Shown piece after piece: positions 1-7,961 of a stretch of DNA of 22,129 bases (positions are counted from its first letter, which is position 1; the number at the start of each line of letters is the position of its first letter). The notes beneath the pieces are model-generated. The model did no database searches, had not been told where the DNA came from, and was given only the letters and a program-made list of their open reading frames with translations. Location of the stretch: the IMG/VR virus record IMGVR_UViG_3300020172_001575, positions 1 to 22,129 of that record. One strand, 5' to 3'. The DNA comes from a virus. Made by a program: the position numbers and the translations under genes.

Positions 1-1
1 A

Positions 2-1678
2 AATAATCAAGGAGATTATGCCATATCTATTGGATGGGCTGCTGGTACAAACAATCAACCTGCCCGTACAATCATATTGAATGGCAGCGGTAGTGCAGTT
101 GGTGGTAATCCCACACAAACTGATCGTTTTTATGTTGCTCCAGTTCGCAACGATGTGGCCAATGTGGGCCAGGTCATGTTCTACAACACCACATCAAAAG
201 AAATCACTTACGGTAACACCATCAATATTGCTGGCAATATCAATGCCAATCAATACAATTTTGCCAATGGTGTCAACATATTAAGTGGTATCACTGCCGT
301 AGCCAATCTAAGCAATCTAACCGGTAATATTAGCTGGACTGCTGTTGGTGCTAATCCGCCAACATTTACAACAACCAGTAACGGAACCAAGATTGTACTT
401 TGGCCATCAATTAGCAGTACAATGGTTGACTATGCTATAGGTATTGAGGCTGGTAGTACTTGGTTTAGTATACCACAAGCTACCAATAACTTTGGCTACA
501 AATGGTATGCTGGTAATACAACCATTGCAACATTGTCAGGTAACGGCACATTAACAACTGGTAATATTACCACAACCGGGGATGTCTCGGCAACTAACTT
601 TGTTGGTAATGGAGTGGGCCTAACCAATGTGACAGTGAGTGCGGCTGGTAATATTGTTGGTACAAGTAGCAATGTAACCTTGGTGGCTGGTAACTATTCA
701 TATACGTTTGATAATACTGGTAATGTTACGCTACCGGCCAATGTGTTTGTTGGTGTGACCAACACCTTCTTACCAAACACTGTGACTAGTTTTAGTTCCA
801 ACGTCAATTACTATAGTCAGGTAACACTGCAAAACAAGAGCAGTGGTAACGATGCTACAGCAGATTACATTGTGACTGCCAATAACGGCAGTGACACAGT
901 TAACTTTTTAGATCTAGGTATTATCAACAGTGGATACGACAACACCACACCAAGTAATAGCCTGGGCAATATTGTATTTGCTGCAGATTCCTATATCTAT
1001 GCACAGGGCAACACCAGCAATGCAAATCAAAGTGGTGGTAACCTAGCAATTGGTACATCAACCACAGGCAAGGCTATTAAATTCTTTGCCGGTGGCACAA
1101 CATCATCGGCAATTGCCATGACAGTTGCTAATACTGGTGTTACAGTTGGCGGCAACTTGACTGCAACCGGTAACATCAGTGCCACTGGCAGTATTTTGGC
1201 AACTCCGGCTTGGACCAGTGCCGGAGCAATCACACTCACAGCAACCACTACCAATCCCACAAAAGGTACAACAACATACGACAATATCAGTTATCGTCAA
1301 CTTGGTGCAAAACAGTGGGAAGTGGTAATGACTTACATACAAACTGTTGCCAATGGTGTCAATGGCTCGGGAGATTACTTGGTCACATTGCCTAATGGTC
1401 TAAGTTTTGACACCACATTGCCAAGTCAACAAATTTACACAACCAATATTGGTACATATACCTTTGCTTTGATGTCTTACATAATTCCAAGTGGCAGTGG
1501 CTTGATCAACAACGATACGCTTGGAGGACAAGTTTATCCAATAGTGTATAATGCCACCAAGTTCCGCATATTGACAACAAGCTGGGGTAGTGCTATACAA
1601 TGTTGGGGTAGTGGGTATTATAGTTTAGGTGGTGATGACCCAAAAATACAATTGACATTTAGGTTTACATCCACATGA
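2..1678 (+). CDS. Phage tail fibre / receptor-binding protein, 5' partial
   Basis: The frame is open from the left edge, so the true start lies outside; a TTG at 77 is internal. The visible 558 residues begin with a 'YAISIGWAAG' repeat unit of the YadA-head-like type found in phage and algal-virus fibres, followed by the typical 'RTIILNGSGSA...FYVAPVRND' and 'YNTTSKEITYG' segments. The middle is low-complexity beta-rich sequence full of 'GNIT', 'ATGNISATG' and 'FVGNGVGLTNV' repeats, as in trimeric fibre shafts. The last ~150 residues are a distinct domain richer in Trp, Tyr and Cys, a plausible receptor-binding tip. No peptidase or chaperone motif was recognised. Its stop overlaps the next start by 4 bases, so the two are probably co-translated fibre components. 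The family level is confident; the receptor is unknown. Confidence 0.85.
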   Translation, partial: NNQGDYAISIGWAAGTNNQPARTIILNGSGSAVGGNPTQTDRFYVAPVRNDVANVGQVMFYNTTSKEITYGNTINIAGNINANQYNFANGVNILSGITAVANLSNLTGNISWTAVGANPPTFTTTSNGTKIVLWPSISSTMVDYAIGIEAGSTWFSIPQATNNFGYKWYAGNTTIATLSGNGTLTTGNITTTGDVSATNFVGNGVGLTNVTVSAAGNIVGTSSNVTLVAGNYSYTFDNTGNVTLPANVFVGVTNTFLPNTVTSFSSNVNYYSQVTLQNKSSGNDATADYIVTANNGSDTVNFLDLGIINSGYDNTTPSNSLGNIVFAADSYIYAQGNTSNANQSGGNLAIGTSTTGKAIKFFAGGTTSSAIAMTVANTGVTVGGNLTATGNISATGSILATPAWTSAGAITLTATTTNPTKGTTTYDNISYRQLGAKQWEVVMTYIQTVANGVNGSGDYLVTLPNGLSFDTTLPSQQIYTTNIGTYTFALMSYIIPSGSGLINNDTLGGQVYPIVYNATKFRILTTSWGSAIQCWGSGYYSLGGDDPKIQLTFRFTST

Positions 1679-2406
1679 TCATCCAAGGTGTAACTCTAAG
1701 GAATATAAATGTATATGATTCATCGTTCTCCAGTGTTACTGATAATTTAGTTGCCTATTACAATCCTGACTTGACTACAAGTTATCCAGGAACAGGAACC
1801 ACACTGTTTGATATTTCCGGCAATGGGCTGAACGGCACAATGAGCAACATCACTTACACTGATCCGTACTTTACTTACAATGGTACCACCAGTCAGGTCA
1901 ATATTCCGGATAATGCATTACTAGAACCCGGATCCGGAAGTTGGACCATGGAAGCCTGGGCTTATCTCGGCAATACAGGTGCAGGATCCAAAACTATTCT
2001 GGGTAAATTTGATCCGGGCGGTGGAGCACAAGATGTATCATATTCAATACGTATAAGTACAGCCGCCGTGTCTGCACAGATGGGTGATGGTCTAGGTAAC
2101 TACGTCAACAGTACAAGTTACACAATGTCGCTGAATACGTGGGTACAAATTGTTTATGTTTGGAAAAATGGTGCCACTAAAACACTAGAAACTTACATTA
2201 ACGGCGCAAGCATAGGATCTGTCAATCATAGTTTATCCAGTATCTTGAATACACCAGCTAACTTGTATCTGGGCAGTTACAACGGTGGAGAATATAGTCA
2301 GTATTTTACTGGCCGTATAGGTATAACAAGATTGTACAATGCCGCACTCACCAGCGCACAAGTGCTGCAAAATTACAATGCAAACAGATCCACTTATGGA
2401 CTGTGA
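1675..2406 (+). CDS. LamG/concanavalin A-like lectin domain fibre protein
   Basis: This 243-aa protein is almost entirely one LamG-like jelly-roll (Laminin_G_3/ConA-like) domain. Visible family signatures are 'LVAYYNPDL' (residues ~26-34), 'DISGNGLNGTMSN', 'FTYNGTTSQVNIPDN', 'SWTMEAWAYL', 'WVQIVYVWKNG', 'YINGASIGS', and the closing 'GRIGITRLYNAALTSAQVLQNYNA'. Such domains bind carbohydrate and occur at phage fibre tips or as accessory adhesins. There is no signal peptide. Its ATG overlaps the stop of the upstream fibre gene (ATGA, 1675-1678), so translational coupling is likely. It probably decorates or extends the fibre and contributes to surface-glycan recognition; this role is inferred from fold and context. 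Confidence 0.85.
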   Translation: MIIQGVTLRNINVYDSSFSSVTDNLVAYYNPDLTTSYPGTGTTLFDISGNGLNGTMSNITYTDPYFTYNGTTSQVNIPDNALLEPGSGSWTMEAWAYLGNTGAGSKTILGKFDPGGGAQDVSYSIRISTAAVSAQMGDGLGNYVNSTSYTMSLNTWVQIVYVWKNGATKTLETYINGASIGSVNHSLSSILNTPANLYLGSYNGGEYSQYFTGRIGITRLYNAALTSAQVLQNYNANRSTYGL

Positions 2407-2428
2407 TCAACTTGGTATATCATAACTG

Positions 2429-2457
2429 TTGATTTGTCATAGAATATACTGTATAAT
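2429..2457 (+). promoter_or_regulatory. Sigma70-like promoter for the replication operon
   Basis: TTGATT (2429-2434), a 17-base spacer and a perfect TATAAT (2452-2457) lie in the short gap before the primase gene. The -10 box sits inside an inverted repeat, ACTGTA-TAAT-TACAGT (2448-2463). With usual spacing, transcription would start at or next to the A of the ATG at 2464, giving a leaderless or nearly leaderless mRNA. No Shine-Dalgarno sequence is visible there. Confidence 0.6.
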
Positions 2458-2463
2458 TACAGT

Positions 2464-3489
2464 ATGCTAGAGTCCGTTCAACAAGCCGTCGTACAACTAT
2501 TACCCGCTCGACGTAAAGCCGGCCAAAACGGATGGACAAGTTTTAACGCACCTTGTTGCGTACATAATGGAGAAACCGCTGACACAAGGGGACGAGGCGG
2601 CATAAAAACAACAAATGGACAAATTTCCTATCATTGCTTTAATTGCGGTTATACTAGTAGTTTTATTCCGGGGCGGCATTTAACATTCAAATTTCGTAAA
2701 CTATTATCTTGGTTGGGTGCAGATGATTTAACTATAAGAAAATTAGTCATTGATGCAGTCAGATTAAAAGATCTGGTAGCACCCGAAGATCTAGTCAAAG
2801 AACCTGAAACAGAGATTAGGTTTGAAGCAAGAGCATTGCCTGAAGAAGCCAGGAATATAATTGACCTAGCATCATTCTATGCCACTGGTGATTACAACAA
2901 CGTGCCTGCTGCACTACTAGCTGGTATAGAGTATGTGCATCGTAGACAGATAGATATAGAAAAATATAAATTTTACTGGACTCCCGAAGAAGCATATAAT
3001 CTACATCGCAGAATCATCATTCCGTTTTATTATCAAGGTGAGACGATTGGGTATACCGCACGAGCCATGGTGGATGGTATTAAGCCCAAGTATTACAGTA
3101 GTCATCCTGCAGACTTTGTGTTCAACTTGGATATGCAACAACGGGATTGGCAGTTTGTCGTTGTGTGCGAAGGACCGTTTGACGCAATGAGCATTGATGG
3201 TGTTGCATTGAGTGGCAGTGAGGTATCGGACCAACAAGCCGAACTAATTGATCGACTACAACGTGAAGTTATAGTTGTGCCTGATGGTGATCGCGCCGGT
3301 AAGAAATTAATTGACCGTGCTATAGAACTAGGATGGACTGTGAGCTTTCCGGTGTGGTTAGAAACGTGCAAGGACATTAACGAGGCAGTAGTTAAATATG
3401 GTAAGTTGTTTGTGCTAAAGACCATACTAGATGCAAGAGAAACCAGTAAGTTAAAAATTGAGTTAAAGAAGAAACGTTTGTATGCTTGA
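2464..3489 (+). CDS. 61: DNA primase, T4 gp61-like (zinc ribbon + Toprim)
   Basis: Predicted primase that makes RNA primers for lagging-strand synthesis together with the replicative helicase encoded two genes downstream. The N-terminal zinc ribbon is visible as C31-x2-H34 and C58-x2-C61 ('CCVH...HCFNC'). The Toprim catalytic core is at about residues 230-300, with the invariant Glu in 'VVCEGPFDA' (E236) and the DxD in 'VVPDGDRAG' (D274, D276). Length, 341 aa, is close to T4 gp61 (342 aa, from memory). The ATG lies 6 bases after a sigma70-like -10 box with no ribosome-binding site, so initiation may be leaderless. The stop overlaps the next start by 8 bases (ATGCTTGA). The primase identity is confident; assignment to the gp61 branch rests on length and neighbours. 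Confidence 0.9.
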   Translation: MLESVQQAVVQLLPARRKAGQNGWTSFNAPCCVHNGETADTRGRGGIKTTNGQISYHCFNCGYTSSFIPGRHLTFKFRKLLSWLGADDLTIRKLVIDAVRLKDLVAPEDLVKEPETEIRFEARALPEEARNIIDLASFYATGDYNNVPAALLAGIEYVHRRQIDIEKYKFYWTPEEAYNLHRRIIIPFYYQGETIGYTARAMVDGIKPKYYSSHPADFVFNLDMQQRDWQFVVVCEGPFDAMSIDGVALSGSEVSDQQAELIDRLQREVIVVPDGDRAGKKLIDRAIELGWTVSFPVWLETCKDINEAVVKYGKLFVLKTILDARETSKLKIELKKKRLYA

Positions 3490-4384
3490 TAAAATAAAAG
3501 GGTTTCACATTGAACCAACAAATATCTGTACATTAAAATGTCCTAAATGTTCAAGAACAAAATTTATAGAACAGTTTCCTAGCAAATGGAAAAATCAACA
3601 ATTAAATTTAGAACATTTGAAAAGTTTCATTGACATTCCGTTAGATGGAAAATTAATTAGTCTATGTGGCGACTACGGAGATCCTATATACTACGATCAA
3701 TTATTTGATTTAGTACAATGGGTAAAACAAAATGGAGCAAATATATCTTTGCATACAAACGGAAGTTATAAAACTAAATCTTGGTGGCAGGAATTAACTT
3801 CGTATCTAGATAAAAACGATACCGTAATTTTTGCTATAGACGGTGTTCCGGAGAATTTTACCGAATATAGAATCAATGCAGATTGGGATTCAATTAAAAT
3901 TGGTATAGAAGAAACTACAAAAATAACTAAAACCGTATGGCAATACATACCCTTTAAGTACAATATTAATAGTATCAGTAGTGCAGAAAAATTAAGTCGT
4001 GAACTGGGATTTACAGAATTTAAACTACTTCAAAGTTCTCGTTGGGATTCAATTAATGATCCATATCGGCCTGCAAACGAATATCGTATTATACATGATA
4101 AAGAAATAAAATTTAAACAAAATGAAAGAGCAATAAAAATTGTACCTCGATGTAAAAATACAAATACTGATCATTTTATAACTGCTGGTGGATTTTATGC
4201 ACCATGCTGTCATGTACCAAATCATAACTTTTATTATAAAACAGAGTTCTATAAAGATAAAAACAAGTACGATATAAGTAAGACTACAATTACAGAAGTA
4301 CTCAGAGAAACTAAAAATTTTTTTAATAATCTAGAAACAACTAAACCAACATACTGCATTTACAATTGCCCTGATTATGACTAA
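3482..4384 (+). CDS. Radical SAM protein with SPASM-like C-terminus
   Basis: This 300-aa radical SAM enzyme has the cluster-binding motif C16-x3-C20-x2-C23 ('TNICTLKCPKCS'). 'CGDYGDPIYY' stands in the place of the usual GGEP SAM-binding motif, and 'ISLHTNGS' forms the next core strand. The C-terminal part has further cysteines ('PRCKNTN', 'YAPCCHV', 'TYCIYNCPDYD'), suggesting one auxiliary Fe-S cluster of SPASM/twitch type. Such enzymes generate a 5'-deoxyadenosyl radical and often modify peptides; the substrate here is unknown. The gene is wedged between primase and helicase with 8-base overlaps on both sides. It is much more AT-rich than its neighbours (17-28% GC on two hand-counted 60-base lines), which points to insertion of a foreign cassette into the primosome operon. 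Confidence 0.85.
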   Translation: MLDKIKGFHIEPTNICTLKCPKCSRTKFIEQFPSKWKNQQLNLEHLKSFIDIPLDGKLISLCGDYGDPIYYDQLFDLVQWVKQNGANISLHTNGSYKTKSWWQELTSYLDKNDTVIFAIDGVPENFTEYRINADWDSIKIGIEETTKITKTVWQYIPFKYNINSISSAEKLSRELGFTEFKLLQSSRWDSINDPYRPANEYRIIHDKEIKFKQNERAIKIVPRCKNTNTDHFITAGGFYAPCCHVPNHNFYYKTEFYKDKNKYDISKTTITEVLRETKNFFNNLETTKPTYCIYNCPDYD

Positions 4385-5804
4385 AGACTACAACGCCGAT
4401 ATACAAAAACTATTTTTAGAGATGATGCTGCAAGACGCAGAAACATATGTGCGTGTGCAGAACATTTATAATCCTGAAAACTTCGATCGTAGTCTACGTA
4501 CTACTGCAGAGTTTATTAAAAAACACAGCGATGATCATAAAACATTACCTACTAGGGATCAAATTAAAGCAACTACAGGGGTAGAACTACGCCCAGTCCC
4601 GGACATGATTGAAGGACACTATAACTGGTTCTTGGAAGAATTTGAAGGCTTTAGTCGTCGCAATGAACTAGAACGTGCTATCCTTAAAGCAGCAGACTTA
4701 CTAGAAAAAGGCGATTATGATCCAGTAGAAAAATTAATCAAAGATGCTGTACAGATTAGTTTAACTAAAGACATGGGCACAGACTACTTTGAAGATCCTA
4801 GAGCTCGACTAATGGCAATTAGGAGCAACAACGGGCAAGTAAGCACAGGATGGCCTACTATGGACGCTAGACTGTTTGGTGGTATGAATAGAGGCGAGCT
4901 TAACATCTTTGCTGGCGGATCAGGGTCTGGTAAAAGTTTGTTTATGCAAAACATTGCCATTAACTGGATGACTGCAGGACTCAATGGTGTGTTCCTTACA
5001 CTGGAACTTAGTGAAGGTCTTACTGCTATGCGTATGGATGCCATGGTAGCAAACTGCAGCACCAAGGAAATCTTTCGAGATCTAGACACATTAGAAATGA
5101 AGATTCGCATGGTGGGCAAGAAGTCCGGCAAGTTACGTATCAAATACATGCCAGCACAGAGCAATGTGAATCAAATACGTGCATACTTGAAAGAATTAGA
5201 AATACAAACAGGTATGAAGGCAGACTTTATCATGGTTGACTATTTAGATCTTGTTATGCCAGTTAGTGCCAAAGTCAGTCCCAGTGACCTGTTTGTCAAA
5301 GACAAATATGTGTCAGAAGAACTACGTAACTTAGCCAAAGAGTTTAACATCTTGATGATCACAGCGTCGCAGTTGAATCGTAGTGCAGTTGAAGAAATTG
5401 AGTTTGATCATAGTCATATTAGTGGTGGTATAAGTAAAATTAACACAGCAGATAATGTGTTTGGTATTTTCACCAGTAGGCAAATGAAAGAGCGTGGTCG
5501 CTATCAAATACAACTTATGAAAACACGCAGTAGCAGCGGCGTGGGTACCAAAGTAGATCTTGAATTCAACATTGAAAGTCTACGCATTACAGATCCTGGT
5601 GAAGATGCACAATCAGAAAACGGCGGCCATGGACACCAGACTGGTCGGGGTATCATGGATCAAATCAAGAGTACTAGTACAGTTACTCCCATGATTGCTG
5701 CTAAACCTCGGGAAGGCTTTAACATTGAAAATAAAGTTCAAGCCACCGTTGATAGTACTAAATTAAAAAATATGTTGGCCAGTTTAAAAACCAAAACAGA
5801 ATGA
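4377..5804 (+). CDS. 41: Replicative DNA helicase, DnaB/T4 gp41-like
   Basis: Hexameric replicative helicase of the RecA-fold DnaB family. The Walker A motif is 'GGSGSGKS' (residues 180-187), Walker B is 'FIMVDYLDL' (284-292), and the DnaB-type 'ASQLNR' sensor motif is at 330-335. 'MKTRSSSGVG' (381-390) is the likely arginine-finger/loop region. Residues 1-130 form a helical N-terminal domain. The total length of 475 aa equals T4 gp41 from memory. It should unwind DNA at the fork and partner with the primase at 2464. Its ATG overlaps the radical SAM stop by 8 bases (ATGACTAA), and its own stop overlaps the next gene by 4, so the whole block is one tightly coupled operon. Confidence 0.93.
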   Translation: MTKDYNADIQKLFLEMMLQDAETYVRVQNIYNPENFDRSLRTTAEFIKKHSDDHKTLPTRDQIKATTGVELRPVPDMIEGHYNWFLEEFEGFSRRNELERAILKAADLLEKGDYDPVEKLIKDAVQISLTKDMGTDYFEDPRARLMAIRSNNGQVSTGWPTMDARLFGGMNRGELNIFAGGSGSGKSLFMQNIAINWMTAGLNGVFLTLELSEGLTAMRMDAMVANCSTKEIFRDLDTLEMKIRMVGKKSGKLRIKYMPAQSNVNQIRAYLKELEIQTGMKADFIMVDYLDLVMPVSAKVSPSDLFVKDKYVSEELRNLAKEFNILMITASQLNRSAVEEIEFDHSHISGGISKINTADNVFGIFTSRQMKERGRYQIQLMKTRSSSGVGTKVDLEFNIESLRITDPGEDAQSENGGHGHQTGRGIMDQIKSTSTVTPMIAAKPREGFNIENKVQATVDSTKLKNMLASLKTKTE

Positions 5805-6286
5805 ATAGCGAAACTATAGACTTTGAATTTCATCTATTATCGGAGTATTGGAACCAACCACCTCAAGCAAAAATTGCAGTTGACAATATTGAATACTTCA
5901 ATGATGTTGTTCCTAAAGGACCACATGTTATAAAATTTACACATACTTGTGACTTCGATAAGCCACATCAATTAACCTTGACCAGATCCGGCAAAGATGA
6001 CAGACAATGTAAAACATTACCCAATGGAAAAAAGTTAGATCAAATTTTGATATTAGAAAAACTTAAAATTGATGGCGTAGATATACGAAACATTGTTTGG
6101 TCCAAGAGCATTAATGTAGCCGAGTACCCAGAGCCCTGGGCCACTGAACAACGTGCTGCAGGACACTTGCTAGAAGAAGAAGCCATAGGTGTCACAACAT
6201 TTGGGCATAACGGAACATGGTACTTAGATTTTACTAGTCCATTTTATGTTTTTATCATGCGCTGGATGGGCGGAGGTCCAGAATGA
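5801..6286 (+). CDS. Hypothetical protein, 161 aa, probably beta-sandwich
   Basis: I do not recognise a named family. The protein has alternating hydrophobic strands ('AKIAVDNIEYFNDVV', 'HVIKFTHTC', 'HQLTLTRSG', 'LILEKLKIDGVDI') suggestive of an all-beta fold. A conserved-looking aromatic tail follows ('EYPEPWATEQ', 'GHNGTWYLDFTSPFYVFIM'), similar to small conserved phage proteins I have seen in marine myovirus genomes. No signal peptide or transmembrane segment is evident. It overlaps both neighbours by ATGA and sits between the helicase and the aminotransferase-like gene, so it is expressed with the replication/modification operon rather than with late genes. The function is unknown. Confidence 0.75.
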   Translation: MNSETIDFEFHLLSEYWNQPPQAKIAVDNIEYFNDVVPKGPHVIKFTHTCDFDKPHQLTLTRSGKDDRQCKTLPNGKKLDQILILEKLKIDGVDIRNIVWSKSINVAEYPEPWATEQRAAGHLLEEEAIGVTTFGHNGTWYLDFTSPFYVFIMRWMGGGPE

Positions 6287-7098
6287 TTGAATATAACGGT
6301 ATACAATTAACTAAAAAGCTAATTCCTGTAACAGATACATATATGCAAGAGTTAAAAGAGGGATGGTATAATAACTCACAAACTACAGTTGGTAATAATG
6401 ACTTTATACCAATGGCCGACGAGTGGTTTAAGAGTACTCGTATCAACAACTTGCAGGGCTGGGATCAGTTTCCTTGTACAGATATTATATTAGGCTGTAC
6501 TCATTACATTGAATCTATTGTTTTAAAATACGGGTGGAATGGATTCCAAATCTTACCCGAAGATTATGCATACTACGGACTAATGGGTAAGTTTGGTATT
6601 GAAGTTGGCAATTTAGCACCTAATGTTCCTTTATTAGTATCTTTACCAAATTGGAAATATTCTGATCTACGTCCCGAGTGGGCGGCAGTATTACAGGAGT
6701 GCGAGCAAAAGAACATTGATATTCACATCGACATGGCCTGGATGACGACAGCTAAAGATATAGCGATAGATCTAAATCACCCCAACATAAAGTCCTTTGC
6801 AATGAGCATGAGCAAGTATAACATGCAATGGAATAGAATTGGATTACGCTGGACTAAACAACGAACCATGGATTCAATTACTATTTTTAATCACTATTAC
6901 GGAGATGTAAACAATGGTACTGTATCATGTGGTGCATATATGCTAAACAATATTTCACGTGATTATGTATGGGATACATACGGCACAAAATATAATTCTT
7001 TATGTGAAGATCATAATTTAATCAAGACCAAATTATTACATGTAGTTAAAATTCCTGGCAATGATTATCCTGTTGGAATTGGGCATTTATTAGCATGA
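6283..7098 (+). CDS. Short PLP-dependent aminotransferase-like protein (fold type I)
   Basis: The 271-aa protein carries the ordered signature of the large domain of fold-type-I aminotransferases. 'DIILGCTHYIESIV' (67-80) occupies the position of the cofactor-phosphate loop. 'LVSLPNWKYSDL' (118-129) resembles the NPxNPTG strand, with N123 as the ring-contacting Asn. 'IHIDMAWM' (147-154) matches the D-x-A-Y motif, with D150 to bind the pyridine nitrogen. 'SMSKYNMQWNRIGLRW' (175-190) matches SxSK...RxG, with K178 as candidate Schiff-base lysine. Usual family members are 350-400 aa; this one lacks most of the C-terminal small domain. Both ends overlap neighbours by ATGA. It may transaminate an unknown substrate with the next gene's oxygenase, or be a non-catalytic derivative. 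The fold call is fairly firm; activity is inferred. Confidence 0.65.
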   Translation: MIEYNGIQLTKKLIPVTDTYMQELKEGWYNNSQTTVGNNDFIPMADEWFKSTRINNLQGWDQFPCTDIILGCTHYIESIVLKYGWNGFQILPEDYAYYGLMGKFGIEVGNLAPNVPLLVSLPNWKYSDLRPEWAAVLQECEQKNIDIHIDMAWMTTAKDIAIDLNHPNIKSFAMSMSKYNMQWNRIGLRWTKQRTMDSITIFNHYYGDVNNGTVSCGAYMLNNISRDYVWDTYGTKYNSLCEDHNLIKTKLLHVVKIPGNDYPVGIGHLLA

Positions 7099-7694
7099 CA
7101 TTAGATTTTGCACTAATTGAAAAAAGTATCCAATATGCACTTGACAGTTTAAAATCAAGTGCAATTGTTTGTCCGGGACTATTACATGTATCAGAATTAT
7201 TGGATCCGGTATTACTTGTAAAATTACAAGATTATATATTTGATGATAGACTAGTATGGGAACGCCAAGAAGACCCACTTGCATTATCACGATACTTTGG
7301 TAGGAAAAAAATAAACTGGATTCCGGATTCTGTAATTGAGGAAACCCACATGGTACTTGATGGGCTCACTGACTATCTTAATCAACGTTTTAACAAACAG
7401 AATAAATTTGAAGGACTTTCCATATGGAAAGATGAGCACACATATCAGGTTTCCTTGCATACAGATAATCCCAAGATTGACATGTCTGTTCAAATTTACT
7501 TAGATGGCAATGATACAATGGATTTGGGTACAAGCTTTCAACTTGATGATACAGTAATTAAACTCCCTTACAAAACTAATTGCGGATACTTAATGGACAA
7601 CAGACAGAAGATCTCACATTTTTATAATGGAAAGTCACCTGAAAATTACCATCGTTACAGCCTTTATGCTGTTTGGGCTAACGCAAATAAATAG
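7095..7694 (+). CDS. Probable 2-oxoglutarate/Fe(II)-dependent oxygenase
   Basis: This 199-aa protein shows the double-stranded beta-helix signature of phage-type 2OG-Fe(II) oxygenases. The iron ligands would be H122 and D124 in 'SLHTDNP' and H175 in 'QKISHFYNG', with R187 in 'YHRYSLYAVW' to bind 2-oxoglutarate. The strands 'MSVQIYLDGND' and 'TNCGYLMDN' fit the core between them. Such enzymes hydroxylate proteins, nucleic acids or small molecules; the substrate is not evident. It is the last gene of the overlapping operon starting at 2464, overlapping the aminotransferase-like gene by 4 bases. Its TAG stop lies inside a late-promoter-like box that serves the next transcription unit. Confidence 0.7.
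   Translation: MTLDFALIEKSIQYALDSLKSSAIVCPGLLHVSELLDPVLLVKLQDYIFDDRLVWERQEDPLALSRYFGRKKINWIPDSVIEETHMVLDGLTDYLNQRFNKQNKFEGLSIWKDEHTYQVSLHTDNPKIDMSVQIYLDGNDTMDLGTSFQLDDTVIKLPYKTNCGYLMDNRQKISHFYNGKSPENYHRYSLYAVWANANK
7686..7693 (+). promoter_or_regulatory. T4-type late promoter box for the NTase/ligase-like operon
   Basis: AATAAATA lies 20 bases before the TTG at 7713, across the stop codon of the oxygenase gene. It differs from the T4 late box TATAAATA at the first base. Predicted transcription start is around 7699. The box is A/T only, and coding constraint contributes, so it is less certain than the boxes at 9808 and 10813. Confidence 0.45.
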
Positions 7695-7712
7695 CTAATA
7701 CTGGGGTAAATT

Positions 7713-7961
7713 TTGCAAAAAAAGACACGAAGTATCCTTGATGAGCTAGCACACATGCCTGTTAATAAAGACAGGGAAAATCTTGTGGAAAGCCGTGCTG
7801 GACATGTTATCTCGGGTGCTATCAATTTGATTAATTATATCAAAGAACATTATGATGCTGATCAAGCCGCTGAGTTAGAGCGTAGGTTATTAAATAGTAT
7901 TAGAGCACAGGACCCTGCAAAATTTAGTCGAGGCGTTAGGAGATTCAAAGATGGTAGTTAA
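7713..7961 (+). CDS. Small conserved phage protein, 82 aa
   Basis: The start is TTG because no in-frame ATG precedes the conserved-looking N-terminus, a TAA closes the frame at 7707, and GGGG (7703-7706) lies 6 bases upstream. The sequence 'TRSILDELAHM...NLVESRAGHVISGAINLINYIKEHYDADQAAELERRLLNSIRAQDPAKFSRGVRRF' is charged, mostly helical and lacks membrane segments. It resembles small conserved proteins of cyanophage-like T4 relatives, but I cannot name a family. The stop overlaps the next gene by 11 bases (7951-7961), tying it to the nucleotidyltransferase-like and ligase-like genes. It could be a partner or regulator of these two; that is inference from order only. Confidence 0.75.
   Translation: MQKKTRSILDELAHMPVNKDRENLVESRAGHVISGAINLINYIKEHYDADQAAELERRLLNSIRAQDPAKFSRGVRRFKDGS

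Noticed and set aside
1027-1342. Reverse-strand open frames opposite the tail fibre
   Set aside because: Low-complexity shadows of the repeat-rich fibre gene with no recognisable protein features or RBS; the same holds for other minus-strand frames in the window.
2406-2433. ATCAAC/GTTGAT inverted repeat after the lectin gene
   Set aside because: Short stem, 16-base loop and no T run; too weak to call a terminator.
7680-7691. String TAACGCAAATAA shared with the duplicated leader at 10370-10381
   Set aside because: Here it is coding sequence of the oxygenase C-terminus and lacks the rest of the leader; probably coincidence.
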